Positions 45,607-57,013 are shown, numbered from the stretch's first letter. The stretch is 64,000 nt of DNA from Diphasiastrum complanatum (GCA_029204225.1 CM055100.1:51767260-51831259); one strand, 5' to 3'. Translations and numbers: made by a program. The notes: generated by a model from the letters alone, not told the origin.

Positions 45607-48600
45607 TTAATTCATACTAACAGGGGCATCAGGGGTCCAAAGCATACTTTCGGGTTCTGAACTTTCTGAGTTTTGAGGTCCAGATGCTGTTGGAGGCAGA
45701 TTGAAGACAATTGGGAACTTGGTGACCCTGGGCTTATCAGCTAGGATGTTCCTTTGAACTCTATCTATTAAGACCTTGGCTGGTGGTTCTTCTCTCAAAT
45801 GCTCATCAATGTACTCATTGCTGACATAATAACCAACTCTAATAAATTCTTGACCCATGTAGGAGCACGTTAGAAGCAGCACAGTAACTCCAATTATGTC
45901 CTCATCTGGAATCTTATCTGGCTCGGGTGGATCAGCCTGGAAACCACATGAAAAATGAACAGTTAAAAGCTAGATTACTAGCTCTACTTTTTTAACTGTC
46001 ATGAAAACAAAATGAAGTCAAAGTGACAGATTGAAATTGTCTGCACCACAACCAAAATTCACCAATCAAGAAGCATCCACCTATACTGGCAATGATTGAA
46101 TTCATATCTTCACAAAGCATGTGAAGCAGCATGAAGATGGAGAAAATGCGAAGCTATAAAAGATGATGAGAGAACTACAAACTGTTTAATAAATAGGCTC
46201 TTTTGAAACATCACAAGGATGCCATTGTGAACGTATTTCAGTCTGTAACACTTCCATATCTAGACTACAATGACCAGAGTAGGCATAAAGAGATGTTACA
46301 TCTTATAAGTGATTAGCTGTCCCACTGCTTAGAATAAGATACAACTTAAAGCCCATTGATCCTTCAAATCAACAAAGGAGCAACCAGAGGTGAGATTGGC
46401 AAAGTGGCATGACCTCCAAGCATAACATATCAAGAGATCCATGTTCTGAAACAAATTAGCTATATGAAACCAACAAATTATAACTCAGCACATCAGAGTA
46501 AGAAATAGACATCTGCTTATAGGTCAGGAAAGAGATGTTTCCGGCATTCCATCACGATTACCTCAAATCTCTTGGCCCAACATTTCAACTGCAAAGGACA
46601 ACCAAGATGAAGAAACGAACGCTCAAGGAGAACATCTGCTCAAAACACTTACCTTATCTTTTTAATCAAGCCCCATTAATACAAATACAGAATGTCAAAA
46701 TACAGCTCAGCATATTTCATCCCAATGAAAATGTCTTGATAAAATGATCAAAACTGGCCAATTACAACTTACAAGCATATTCTTGACTACTTAAACGTCA
46801 GCTCGCCATGCTATTATTTGACATTAAGACCTTACAGTTTGGGCCCTGGAAGCCTGTGTTGATCTTTATTAGGCTGCATGTGTCATTTCATACATACAAA
46901 ATACGACGACTTAAAAGATAAAAACTTTATTAGCGAATTTTGTTTTGATTGCTACATAAGAGCATATATTAGGTCCATTTCACACTACATGCCTAGCAAG
47001 TCCAAAATTCAAAATAAAGTTATCCTATTGGTCTAGGAGAAAAAATTGGACTCTCACCCTTTCACATTAACATCCACTTGCCACTATGTGGCAGATGACA
47101 TGGCAGGGACCCACTGCCACATAGGGGCAAGTCAAATCCATTTTTTGGGCCAGCCAATGTCCCTTGGCATGTTGAGCTGCCCCTGGCATGTTGGCCTGCA
47201 TTTTGAAGGTTTTATAACCCTTCATTGCCAACAATGAAATGCATTTCAATTTTGACCTTTCCAATTGAAAGGTGATTGCTTGAAAAAAAAAATTTGTGGC
47301 GCCCTACAACCTTTTAACATGAAAATTTTCATACTTGCATTTCAAAATACAACACCTTAAATAAAATGGACCAATTGTATGTCAAGATTCAAATGGGCCA
47401 ATCGTATTGTAGCCCTTCATTTAACACTTACCAACAAGATGTGAAATGGGGGTGGTCAATTGCCCATCAACTCACTTGCCAAGATTCAAAAAATGGGTGG
47501 GTGGCAAGTGAAAGGGCCAAACAAAGGGACTTGCCGGTAGTCTGAAACCAGCCTTAGTTCCAATGCCGATAGTAGGCCCACCTTCATAGATCTTATCCTT
47601 GACTAGGATCTATTTGGGTGGTCCATAATAAGGATACCAGACATGCCACCACGTTTTTTGATCATCTGAGACATCTACTTCACGATGCCAGAACAAACAA
47701 CTGAATGCGCAAGAATTTCATGACTGACTCAGCTGATAATTGTCAGATTTGCATATACTATAAGGTAGACTTGGAAGCTCAAAATCTTCTCATCAGATAA
47801 AAAAACGAGTTCCAACTTAAAGGAAGAGTACGGTGGACGAGTGTTTGTCTGGTTACTGCGGCGAACAGATATGATAATGGCTGCAAAAACTTCCAGGACA
47901 TAACTTTAGTCTGCATCAAAGTTAACAAAATATGATGCACATTGATGATTCACATATGTGTTCTATTATTGACTATCTTCTTTATGACTCCTTGATGCTG
48001 CAGAGTGTGCAAAGAGAAATTAATCAGTTATATGATATAAACAATCAGTAACTGGTAAAAAATAATATTCCTATATTTTATATTATTTTGAGACACTGGA
48101 TTATTCTGTTTAGCATTGCACACAGATTGAGCCTATAACTGTTTCGAAATGTAATTGAAAGAAACACAACCAAAATTCAGATTCCATACTCCTTCAGTTC
48201 TTATTGTATCAGCTTGTCATCTACTTATCCATAATGTTCAGCTCATTACATTAATATCCTCAAAATATCCGGGCCTTGCCATTGAGGGCCTGGAAAACTT
48301 TAACGGGACAGACTTTATTGAAGTTCATCTGGTTGGCGCCATGTTCAGCTACACTTTAGAGTTCAAGTATTTTACAGCTATCCCCATGTTTGAAATGATC
48401 CAAACTTGACAATTACCAGTGTGCATAAAAAAGTATGCAAATTTGTGAGAATCTTATGAAAATTCTTTATTTGCAGCTTGACAACACTGCCACAGAAAAT
48501 AAAAATCCAATTGTGCCAACATACTTGTCAATGTTGGTAGATAATGAATTTCAAAAAAATAAAAACAAAATTCTTGTTGGTGTCACACCCACAATCAAAT

Positions 48601-49240
48601 TATTTGGCAACCCAAAGGCCCCTTTCCATGAAAGCTGTGGTAACCAGAAAATTTGAGCACATTAAGAAATATTCTTCATGAAGAATATAAGAGAACAGCT
48701 GATGAATTAAAGCAGAAAATCAGCAGTTGTCAAGGATGAGATAACAAACTGGATACCAATAAACTAGGAATGAGAGTCATCTTTTTATGTGAAAAATTTG
48801 TACATCATAAGTAGTGTAATCAGCCGGAAGCCACTACTTGCTTTTATAATTATTATCCTCAATTCTAAAAGAGAAATGCAGAAGCTCAAGAGTACCTGGA
48901 AAACAAATCGATAATTACCAACGTTGACTGGACCAACAAGAACACTTTCCAAAACTTGATCATACTTTTCGTCCTCTGCCGAACCAACATAGATAAGTTT
49001 CCATTCCAGATCTGCACATCGGAAGCCATTTGATCTGTAAAATTCTGTACTTGAATAGCCGGAGCATATAACAACCTCAGCACTCAAACAGATAGAAAAA
49101 CAAAATATCTATGACGGGACAAACGACCTACCCTCCTTCAGCGGCATAAAGCACTCATAGGATATCTCAAACTGGAAAGGGTTAAGAAACATAGACGGAT
49201 TGTCTAACACAGTAACGTTTGTCACGTTTACTGCGCTCAT
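45607..49240 (-). CDS. ASF1: Histone H3-H4 chaperone ASF1
   Basis: ASF1 binds the H3-H4 dimer and hands it to CAF-1 or HIRA during replication-coupled and independent nucleosome assembly in the nucleus (family knowledge). Three coding exons on the minus strand: 49240-49132, 49011-48896 and 45936-45607, joined at GT..AG introns (donors GTAGGT and GTACTC; acceptors CAG). They total 555 bp, 184 aa plus stop, the usual plant size. The N-terminal [61 protein letters not shown] and [10 protein letters not shown] match the Ig-like core. The residues known as E36, D37 (CAF-1/HIRA contact), D54 and V94 (histone contact) are all present. The C-terminal tail after FPIVFN is short, Ser/Glu/Pro-rich and variable in the family. 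Intron 1 is 120 bp; intron 2 is about 2.96 kb and carries a MITE. Confidence 0.97.
46972..47553. mobile_element. MITE with inverted ends and TTA duplication (PIF/Harbinger-like)
   Basis: A 582-bp element bounded on both sides by TTA (46969-46971 and 47554-47556). Its left end GGTCCATTTCACACTAC...GCAAGTCC and its right end, read in reverse, GGCTGGTTTCAGACTACCGGCAAGTCC form imperfect terminal inverted repeats of about 30 bp. No long coding frame is present, so it depends on a transposase elsewhere. Three-base TTA duplications and GG-starting ends point to the PIF/Harbinger (Tourist) type. It is inside ASF1 intron 2. A truncated copy lies at 7862-8044. Confidence 0.78.
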
Positions 49241-50160
49241 TTCAACTTCTTGGTGTAACAAAAGAGGGGGTTGAGATCGGATGTATGATCGCTCGATTTT
49301 GCTTGCAGATAGGCACTAAGTCGGCTCGATCTAAACCCTAGCTCCCTGCTACGACGTTTCGTCACCGTCACTTCTGGGCAAACAGCAGCCGCATTCCACC
49401 CCTTAAATCGTCCACCTTCTCAGAACGTTCCAGTGTATCCTACACGTTTTAATCTGGCCTATCGTTAAAAAGATAGAGAAAACCGTGGCGATGGAGAATT
49501 TAAGCGTTTGGCTTACGATACGAACAGCAAGGAAACGCTTGGAAAGAAGGAAGTAAAATAGGTTAATCTTCACATTCCTCTTTAAGACCCCAACGGCATA
49601 GACACATGCCCGCACTGATTTATCGCCCACCAGCTCTTCTTCTTCTTCCGAAACCCTATGATTTGCTTCAGCACGGAAATCTTTCAAATGAGGTTCATAG
49701 GGTACCAACCCATCCCTGAAAGCGAGATGCCTCAAGGCTGTCAATACTGGCAACAGATTTACATAATCTTAGATCAAGGCAAACTGATATGAGGAGAAAT
49801 CGGTGAAAAGGCACAAGAATTCCAGGTGCTTTGGAAGCAGAGCAGCTAGCTAGCTGTGAAGGACTTCAATCATTTCCGCTGAAGCCAACGCGCAGTAAAA
49901 TGCAAATTTGCCACAAAAAACCCGAGAAGATCATACACACAAGTACATTCTCAATTCTTCAGGGCAACGCTCGAGCTCTCACAGATATCATCATCGAATG
50001 CAAGACATCAAGGGAATCTGTTAGCATTCGCACGCGCGTAATAGAGTATCAGAGCGAGCGAGCCCGAGAGAGAGAGAGAGAGAGAGATCTGGAATATTTT
50101 TTTTTGGGGGAGAAAGCGCGCGAGAGTGTGGAATTTAGCGCGAATAGATTTTCGATAAAT
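49241..50160 (-). promoter_or_regulatory. ASF1 upstream region with an unassigned 116-codon frame
   Basis: Immediately upstream of the ASF1 start codon. A minus-strand frame (49753-49403) begins MPVLTALRHLAFRDGLVPYE and includes an acidic EEEEELVG; I do not recognise it. It could be a small separate gene, an upstream frame in the ASF1 transcript, or chance. A short GA run (about 50066-50089) and a run of T (50097-50104) follow. No TATA box was identified. Confidence 0.35.
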
Positions 50161-50204
50161 TGAACTTGCGGGACACGGCATTTGCTCCTGCCGGGCTTTC
50201 AAAT

Positions 50205-50345
50205 AAAGGCAATAACGCGCCTCCGTGCGCGCCTACCCTTTCGCCTGCCATGCGCGCCCCCTCCACGTGCCCTCCGTACACCCTCCCGGCACGCCCTCCC
50301 AAGTGCCCTCCCCACACACTCTCCCTATGCCCTCCCCGCGCGCAC
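50205..50345. repeat. GC-rich minisatellite-like tract
   Basis: CCCTCC occurs about every 12-16 bp with varying GTGC/ACGC/CACA spacers (for example CACGTGCCCTCCGTACACC, GGCACGCCCTCCCAAGTG). It is much richer in G+C than its surroundings. It lies about 1 kb upstream of the ASF1 start. Confidence 0.6.
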
Positions 50346-50439
50346 ATAATTTTAACTGATGAATCTTGATAAGTTTACAAATCATGCGTCTTACCAGCAA
50401 TATAATGCAAAACAATCAGTCTCTAGTGAATCCTCTTCA

Positions 50440-50645
50440 AACTGATCATTTTACCAATTAACTTCATCGACGAGTAACCAAGCTACTCAAATTAATTGCC
50501 AATGATTTATAACTTAAATATTTAGGTGCAGATCTCAATGATACTAGTATAACACCACATTTAGATCATCATCCAAACCATTTATAAGTTAATCAATAAA
50601 TCTTTCACATAAAGATCCGTTAACTCTGCAAGTATCTGTTTCAAA
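50440..50645 (-). repeat. Dispersed repeat, second copy
   Basis: It matches about 31960-32150 with moderate divergence, including TTTTACCAATTAACTTCATC and CACATTTAGATCAT. It is interpreted as the leader of an LTR element on the minus strand. Confidence 0.65.
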
Positions 50646-51104
50646 AATACGTCTATGTTCACCGACTAGGTTAAGTGCACCAAATAACCCTAGTAACCAG
50701 GAATACATAATAGATCTATACAAAATTAATCATGCACATATCAAAATAATCTCACTACGACCCATTACATTCTTATATGGAAGATTCCTCCAAAATTCAC
50801 ATATGTTACTCACATAACTCACTAAGAATCTTGACTGTATTTACATTTCTTTATCAAAATATCAATATCAGAGAATTGCATGGCTGTCTTAGACGCCTCA
50901 TAATTTCTACAATCTCTCTCTCTCTCTATGGTAGTCTAAGACTCCTACACTACTACTCATTATTAAGACAATCAGAACGACTCTATAATCTCCGTTCTCC
51001 AAATAATCCAAGATCCTAATAACATCAGTATTCTTCAGTGTTTTCTCAGTTGGTGTGAGGGCTGATAAGCTCAAAGTTTTATTCCGCATTCACCGCACCC
51101 AACA

Positions 51105-51640
51105 AGAGTAGTGTCAGAGCCACGCCAACATGTTGGTGGTTGTTGGTGCTTTCTATGGGTGCTCTAAGGCCATGGTGACCCAACTGGTAGTTCATGTCCT
51201 TGGACGGAAATTGGTGTACTTCAGTGAGGGAGTGGATTTAGAGGAGGTCGTTGATGGGCGTTCACTTACCACTTTGACAACATTATTTGAGCTAAAACAG
51301 AAGTGGGGGTTCGGAGGCTCGAGAGTTAATGTACCAGGACTTGCCGAGGCAGTATTGGTACAACAGGAGAACGCGTAGGTGGATCCGTCGAATCAACATG
51401 TAGACGACCCCTGCCATTGGTCACATGTATTTTGTAACCCCTTCGAAGGGGAGATATTCTATATGCGAGTTCTTTTGGCTCATGTCAGAGGTGCAACTAG
51501 CTTTGAGGACTTGCGCACGGCTGACGGTGAGTTGTTTCAGTCGTTCAGAAATGCTTGTAGACACAAACTTCTGATAAATGACAGGAATGAGTGGAGTAGC
51601 TGCTTGCACGAGGGAATGTCATGGGGCAGTCCATCGTAGC
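51105..51640 (+). pseudogene. Helitron helicase fragment
   Basis: The frame 51130-51378 contains VVHVLGRKLVYFSEGVDLEE and SLTTLTTLFELKQ. After a TAG, 51379-51639 contains FYMRVLLAHVRGATSFEDLR, TADGELFQSFRNACR and DRNEWSSCLHE. This order matches the segment of Helitron replicase-helicase proteins just before the PIF1-type helicase core, which itself is missing. The stop and the missing N- and C-terminal parts show a remnant. Directly before it, AGTAGTGTCAGAGCC (about 51106-51120) looks like a decayed copia primer site, so the fragment may sit inside an LTR element. Confidence 0.82.
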
Positions 51641-52073
51641 TTCATCTCATGTTCGTTGTGCTTCTTTTGACATGTGCCCCTTCCGACCCGTTGGAGCTCT
51701 AGAAGAGCATATGATGGGACAAGAAAAATAGGAAGAACGGGAACAGAGAAGAGACCAAGAATATTGCGGAACAACTCTCTTCTAATCGGCTCCTAGGTGC
51801 AAAAACAATCTAATAGACAGCTTATGCTAAAGATAATCACAGCCTTATGCATTCTGATTGCCCAACAGGATCTTAAAAAATAATTCAAACTCTACAAACA
51901 AGAGTACAGTCCACCGAAGAGATTGGAGATGGTTCGTGTGTGGTACTACTAAAATCATATTCAACGTGAAGTATAGTTCTGAAATAAGTGAAAGAGCAGT
52001 ATGATATCACGAGTTCCTCAGGTGTCAAAGACAGCCATCGCCTAATTAGAAACTGAGGAGTCATAGACTTCCG
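51641..52073. other. No gene seen
   Basis: Short frames only. A Helitron 3' end (CTRR preceded by a hairpin) was looked for and not recognised. Confidence 0.4.
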
Positions 52074-53124
52074 TGTTCTGATCAGGGTGAGTATACAAAC
52101 GCAATCAAACAACAATGAAAGTGCATTCAATCACAACATGCATTCATCTACGTTGTACATAGATAAAAATGTGTTGTTGCTATATTACACTGAAGCACAA
52201 TACAAATAGCAATTACAACCAAGATTGACGGCATAATTGGGAGGCTCAAATAATGCGTCTCATGGACGGAGCCACCAACAATCTGTGCTTGGATGATCTA
52301 TTTATAGATTTCATCTGTGTATTAACCACATGAAATGATTGTCACCAAATTAGGTAAGCCGCTTGTACCTGGAAGTATATGACTTATGTGACAACTGTAC
52401 ATAGTGTATACTGTCAACCCATAGAGAATGTTGACATGGACGAGGGCGTTGCAAATTCTCTCACTTCGCTTTATAAGGGAAGTGGCTTTCTCTCACTTCG
52501 CAAATTTGGAAAGTGGTTGGGAACGTTCCTTGTTCAAAGTAGATGACCTTCGACATTTTTCTCTCTCTTCGGGATTTTACAAAAAAAGGCGAAGGTGCCC
52601 TTAAAAAGGTGAAGATGTCTTTAAAACAATGCAACATGAAAAATAGATGACCTTCAGGACTTTTCTCTCTCTTCGCAAACTTTCGCAAACAAAATTGAAG
52701 GTGTTTAAAATAGTTGAACTTTTGGACTTTTGCGAACATTTCACGAAGCTGTCTTGAACATAGTTCATTTCTGCAGACTGTCTCGAAAACAATGTGAATC
52801 TGCAGACTTGTTCTAAATGCAAGTTTTGTGGAAGTCCTTGAAGATGGCCAAGTCTTCAATGACTTCAAGTTATTAAACTTAACATCCGAACTTTAGATTA
52901 TAATGGGACCCTTTGCTGGAGATCAATCGGAAGCCCGTTGTGGACGTTCTTCAAATAAATTGGCTGATGTCTAAGTTTGTGATTCCTGCAGGTATTAGAT
53001 GAGCAGACGTAGAACCAAAGTTGGTTTCACCTGACCCTAGATCAATGATCAATAAACATGCAGGAAGAATCATGAAATATAAATTAGTCATTCACCAAGG
53101 AGACAACTGTGGGCTTAATTTCCA
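52074..53124 (-). repeat. Probable 3' LTR of a minus-strand copia
   Basis: On the minus strand it begins TGGAAATTAAGCCC after the purine tract AAGGGGGACTAT and may end CTGATCAGAACA at 52074. Its 3' part resembles 1343-1505. The middle (52440-52860) repeats CTTCG/TTCGC words with TCTCTCTTCG. Confidence 0.55.
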
Positions 53125-53345
53125 ATAGTCCCCCTTAAGGTCACGGTTGGTGCCTTGGTATCTTTGTCAGGTTTAGCATGCTGAAGAACTTCGGGTGCTT
53201 GATCTTGGGAAGCGCTTTGGTGAAGATGTCTGCGACCATTTCTGTTGTGGAGCAATATTGAATGATCACTTGCCCTGAGAAAAACTTTCTCTTGAATGAA
53301 ATGATACTGGATTTCTATGTGCTTGGATTTGCCATAAAATCTATG
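53125..53345 (-). pseudogene. Copia RNase H C-terminal end
   Basis: The minus strand reads FYGKSKHIEIQYHFIQEKV and, after a frameshift, VADIFTKALPK-like sequence, then the polypurine tract. Only the last roughly 60 codons of Pol remain. Confidence 0.75.
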
Positions 53346-53429
53346 TCAATTTTCAGAGAAAAAGGACAATTATGATTGTACTTATCAATCATTAAGAGTT
53401 ATTGATTGCTTAATTCAAAGATCTATTAA

Positions 53430-54197
53430 GTTCTAGGTGTTAGATCTTGATCCAAATGCTTTACACTATGATTTAAGCAAGAGCAATGGATCAAATGATT
53501 AAAAATATGGATGAGCGGACTCACACGTGTGGAGGACAGTACCTGTACGGCCTGTTTACAGAGAGTAAAGTACTCAAGCTTAGAAATGCATTTCAATCAC
53601 AAAAACATAAGGCAAATGTGGAAAATACAAGCAAGACTAGAATTTGCCCATGTCACATCAACTTCTCATTGATTTGGTTGATCCCTTTATAGATCAAGTA
53701 CATCCACAAGCTGTGTACTATCCAGCAAGCCTTCACACATGTGAAGAGTGCCTAGTCATCCAGATCCACCAATGGGAGCCATATGTACTCATTTCCCAAA
53801 GTTGACTATTCTCTTTGGCTAGAAAACAAAAAGCTAGTCTTCCACTTTTATAGGAATATTCTCTATAGAATAGGATCTAATGGAATCTTCTTATCTTATA
53901 ATCTAGAAGCTTATCCACACATGTGAGTGGTATCTTGACATGTGTGAGTAATAACTCATTCACATGGAAGTTCAATCTATTTACATAAAGTTTGACCAAT
54001 TTGACCAATTTCAAGATTCTACTCAAAGGTCAATTTCACACTAGTGTAGATCAAGCTAAAATCAATCTAACTTTATGAAAGTGACTTATGTACATTCTTT
54101 CACACGTGGGAACAAACTCCACACGTGTGAGATCCTATCAAGATCAATTATCTTAAGATCTACAAGGTACATCAAGTTGGAAGTGATATTTTTAACA
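53430..54197 (-). repeat. Probable 3' LTR of the 54.2-55.6 kb copia
   Basis: On the minus strand TGTTAAAAATATC begins at 54197 after GAAGTGAAGAGGAG, a good polypurine tract directly behind the RNase H stop. It contains CCACACGTGTGAG with ACACGTGGGAACA (54102-54130), CACACATGTGAG (about 53913), CTTCACACATGTGAAG (53731-53746) and TCACACGTGTGG (53521-53532). The right border is estimated. Confidence 0.6.
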
Positions 54198-54204
54198 CTC
54201 CTCT

Positions 54205-54984
54205 TCACTTCCAACTTGGCAAGTCTAATGTACATCTATCTACAACTCCAAGAGCATCTCTTAACTTGAATAATGAATCTTTAGCCAAAGGTTTGGTTAA
54301 GATATCAGTTATGCACTCGGATGATGGCACATGATGAAGTTGAACCTCCTTGGATTGCACCTTCTCCCTCACAAAGTGATGAGCTATCTCAATATGCTTT
54401 ATTCTAGCATGGAAGATCAGATTGGTAGCAATTTGTTGAGAAGCTTGATTGTCACAATAGATACAAGGGACCTCCTCGCCCTTTAGCACTTGAAGCTCCA
54501 CCAAAAGTTTTCTTAGCCATAGGAGTTCTTTGGTTGTTGAAGTCAATGCCTTGTACTCGGCTTCACAAGAGGAAAGAGAAATTGTATCTTGCTTTTTGGA
54601 AAGCCAAGATATCACTCCTCCACAAAGAAAAGTGACAAATGCACTTATCGATCTTCTATCCATTTTGTCTCCTGCAAAATCTGAATCCGAAAATGCCCTC
54701 AAGTACAAGTTAGATCCTTGATAGAGAATGCCAAAAAATCTAGTAGAAGAGACATATCTAAGCACTCTCTTGGCACTTTTCCAATGATGCATCAAAGGAC
54801 CTTCCATATATTGACTTAACTTGCTTACACTACAGCTCAAATCTGGTCTAGTGATTGTCAAATAGATTAAGGAGCTTATTAGCTTTCTAAAGAGTGTGAT
54901 GTCCTCAAAGGATGTTTCATCACAATCATTAGTAACTTTACAAACTTGCTCCATAGGGGTGTCAATCCCCTTACAATCTTCCAT
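54205..54984 (-). pseudogene. Copia RT thumb and RNase H, 259-codon open frame
   Basis: Encodes DTPMEQVCKVTND, LIYLTITRPDLSCSVSKLSQ, WKSAKRVLRYVSSTR, SDSDFAGDKMDRRS, ISLSSCEAEYKALTS, IYCDNQASQQIATN, KHIEIAHHFVREKV and CITDILTKPLA. The RNase H Asp/Glu/Asp set is in place. It is the 3' end of a copia whose upstream part is heavily deleted (see 55059-55589). Confidence 0.9.
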
Positions 54985-55058
54985 GCCAAACCTTTCAAAA
55001 ATGGAAATAGCATACTTTGATTGACTTATAAAAGTAAAATCACTACCTCTAGTAACTT

Positions 55059-55589
55059 CTATTCCAAGTATGAATTAAGAAGTCCTAGATCTACCATCTT
55101 GAATTCAGTAGACAAATAAGCTTTAACATTTCTTATGCCTTCACCATCATTTCTTGTCAATAGGATATCATCAACATAACACTCCTTGATGTCGTGATTA
55201 GCTCTTTTGCAATATCTGTAGAAAAGCTTCTTGCGCAATCCACCATGCTCACCTTGAGTGTGAGGCTTATGTTGTTGCTGCTGCACCTGATTCTTGCCCT
55301 TGGAATGATCTTTCTTCTTGGTTTATAGAGCCATGGATTTGTCTTTGATGGACAGGCTGCTAGTCTTTATCCACATTTCTTTCTGAAGAAGATGACCAGT
55401 TACCTTTTGAAGGGTGAGGTCCGGTTGTGTGGAGGTCATCACCACAAACTGCTCATAGGACTTTGGAAGAGAAGAAAGCAAAGTCATGACAACATCATCA
55501 TCTTGAATAGAACATCCTACAACTAATAACTGATAGAACAAGGACTTGAAGCTGTTGATGTGAGAAGTGATGGCAATAGAATTAGACAT
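55059..55589 (-). pseudogene. Copia Gag fused to RT palm
   Basis: The frame 55589-55323 is the end of a UBN2-type Gag (LLSSLPKSYEQFVVMTS, PDLTLQKVTGHLLQKEM). After a TAG it continues with a knuckle-like YRYCKRANHDIKEC, which runs directly and in frame into the RT active site YVDDILLTRND and FKMVDLGLLNSYLE. Protease, integrase and RT fingers are missing at this junction (about 55176). Confidence 0.85.
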
Positions 55590-56029
55590 GCTAAGACTAA
55601 AGAACTTTCTATCAACATCATTCTAAGTTTCAACTTCCAAATGTCTTGGAATATTTCGTTATTCTAAGAACACTCATACCAAGAAGCATTATTGTCTACA
55701 AGAATTTGTGGACAAATTTTAGACTATGATTTTTTTTAGCTTTTGGACTTGAACTCTAAAGTAAAACGTTGGTTCACCCAATGGTTCGTGTGATTGGAAT
55801 TACATGAATGTGGTGTGTTTTATTTGGAGAAGATGTATCATACCCATTCGGAAGACTTATAGCTTAGTGTATCTTTGGATACTGATTCAGTACTTCTATG
55901 TAGGGGCAAGCAATTAGAGAAAATATCAGACAAAAAAAAATATTCTTAGGTAAAAGTTGAAAGCTAAAGGAATACTTTCCATGACTTCTTTTCTCATTCT
56001 AAGGACAGAACACGTTTAAGGGAGAGAGA

Positions 56030-56420
56030 ATGTTGTGGCTATATCCAGCTCAGAGGATTTGGAATAGTTCTGATATGGTAGACCGGCTCTCTAGTGTTTA
56101 AGATTGTTAGTTACACGTCGATTTAATTCTGTGTCAAGGCCATCTTCTAACTAATAATCTTGAGAGGATCCATACACTCCTATGGAGACATGTGGAGTAG
56201 TGCATGGCATGTGACAACAATCATATGCATGAGGATGACATGGGATACGTGACCTATGTTTAGATGGTTTGGATGGGAGGTTGCATGGGTGGAGGGTTGC
56301 ATGGGTGCATGCATAAGCTTCTTACCCCTATATGTATACGGGTAGGGACACTTCCTCCTCCATTCTAAGGTTTCAACTCTAGGTTGTCGATTTCTCTCCT
56401 CTCCTCATGTATTCACTTGC
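56030..56420 (+). repeat. LTR-like segment, left arm of an inverted pair
   Basis: TGTTGTGGCTATATCCAGCT begins right after AAGGGAGAGAGAA, a polypurine-like tract. Positions 56036-56160 are repeated in inverted orientation at about 56890-57013, including AGACCGGCTCTCTAGTG. A TATA-like CCTATATGTATAC lies at about 56326. Confidence 0.6.
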
Positions 56421-56716
56421 CATGGCTCGGGGGTGAGGCATTGTTTACATCTCTAGTTGGAAGGGTGGTTTGGCTCCCACTAGTCTCTTGGTGTGTTAAT
56501 CCTATCCTCATCTTAGTAGACTTCTTGGTGGTCTTTAGATTAGTCCTAGAGTGACATTTAGGATTGAGAGTAACTTGAATGTAGCTAATATTGTCGCAAT
56601 AGATGGTGGTTGGGTTGATTTGTCTAAATTTCAGATCTTGTAGAAGAAGCCTCAATCAGATGGCTTCGTTAGTTGCTTGTGTTGTTGCTACGTGTTCGGC
56701 TTTAGGTGAGGATTAT
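56413..56716 (-). pseudogene. Copia RNase H fragment
   Basis: On the minus strand: a stretch like NEAI, a TGA where related proteins have Trp, then LRLLLQDLKFRQINPTTIYC, DNISYIQVTLNPKCHSRT. This is the RNase H middle of a copia; homology then stops. Confidence 0.75.
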
Positions 56717-56742
56717 GACCATTCTTAGATTGTTCTTTAATC

Positions 56743-56895
56743 ATGGAAGGTTCAACATCAGAGATTCAATTGATCAATAAGTTCAACGGTGACGGCTTCC
56801 ACGTGTGGAAGTTCAAAATGGGAATGATACTGATCAAAAAAGAATTATGGGGGTATGTCAAAGGTTCAATAACCAAATCGGCCGTGTCTGAGTAA
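56743..56895 (+). pseudogene. Copia Gag N-terminal fragment, 50 codons
   Basis: An ATG at 56743 opens a frame with STSEIQLINKFNGDGFHVWK and MILIKKELWGYVKGS, the classic copia Gag start (FNGxNFxxWK, then LWxxVxG), ending at a TAA. It lies on the opposite strand to the RNase H piece next to it, so the region is a patchwork of two elements. Confidence 0.7.
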
Positions 56896-57013
56896 GTCAG
56901 AAATTGGCCTTGACATGGAATTAAATCAAGGTGTAACTGAAAATGTCGAGCACTAGAGAGCCGGTCTACCATATTAGGACTATCTTAAATCCTCTGAGCT
57001 AGATATGGCTATA
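56890..57013 (-). repeat. Right arm of the inverted LTR-like pair
   Basis: The reverse complement matches 56036-56160, including AGCTCAGAGGATTT and GGTAGACCGGCTCTCTAGTG. It abuts the RNase H fragment at 57005. Confidence 0.7.
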
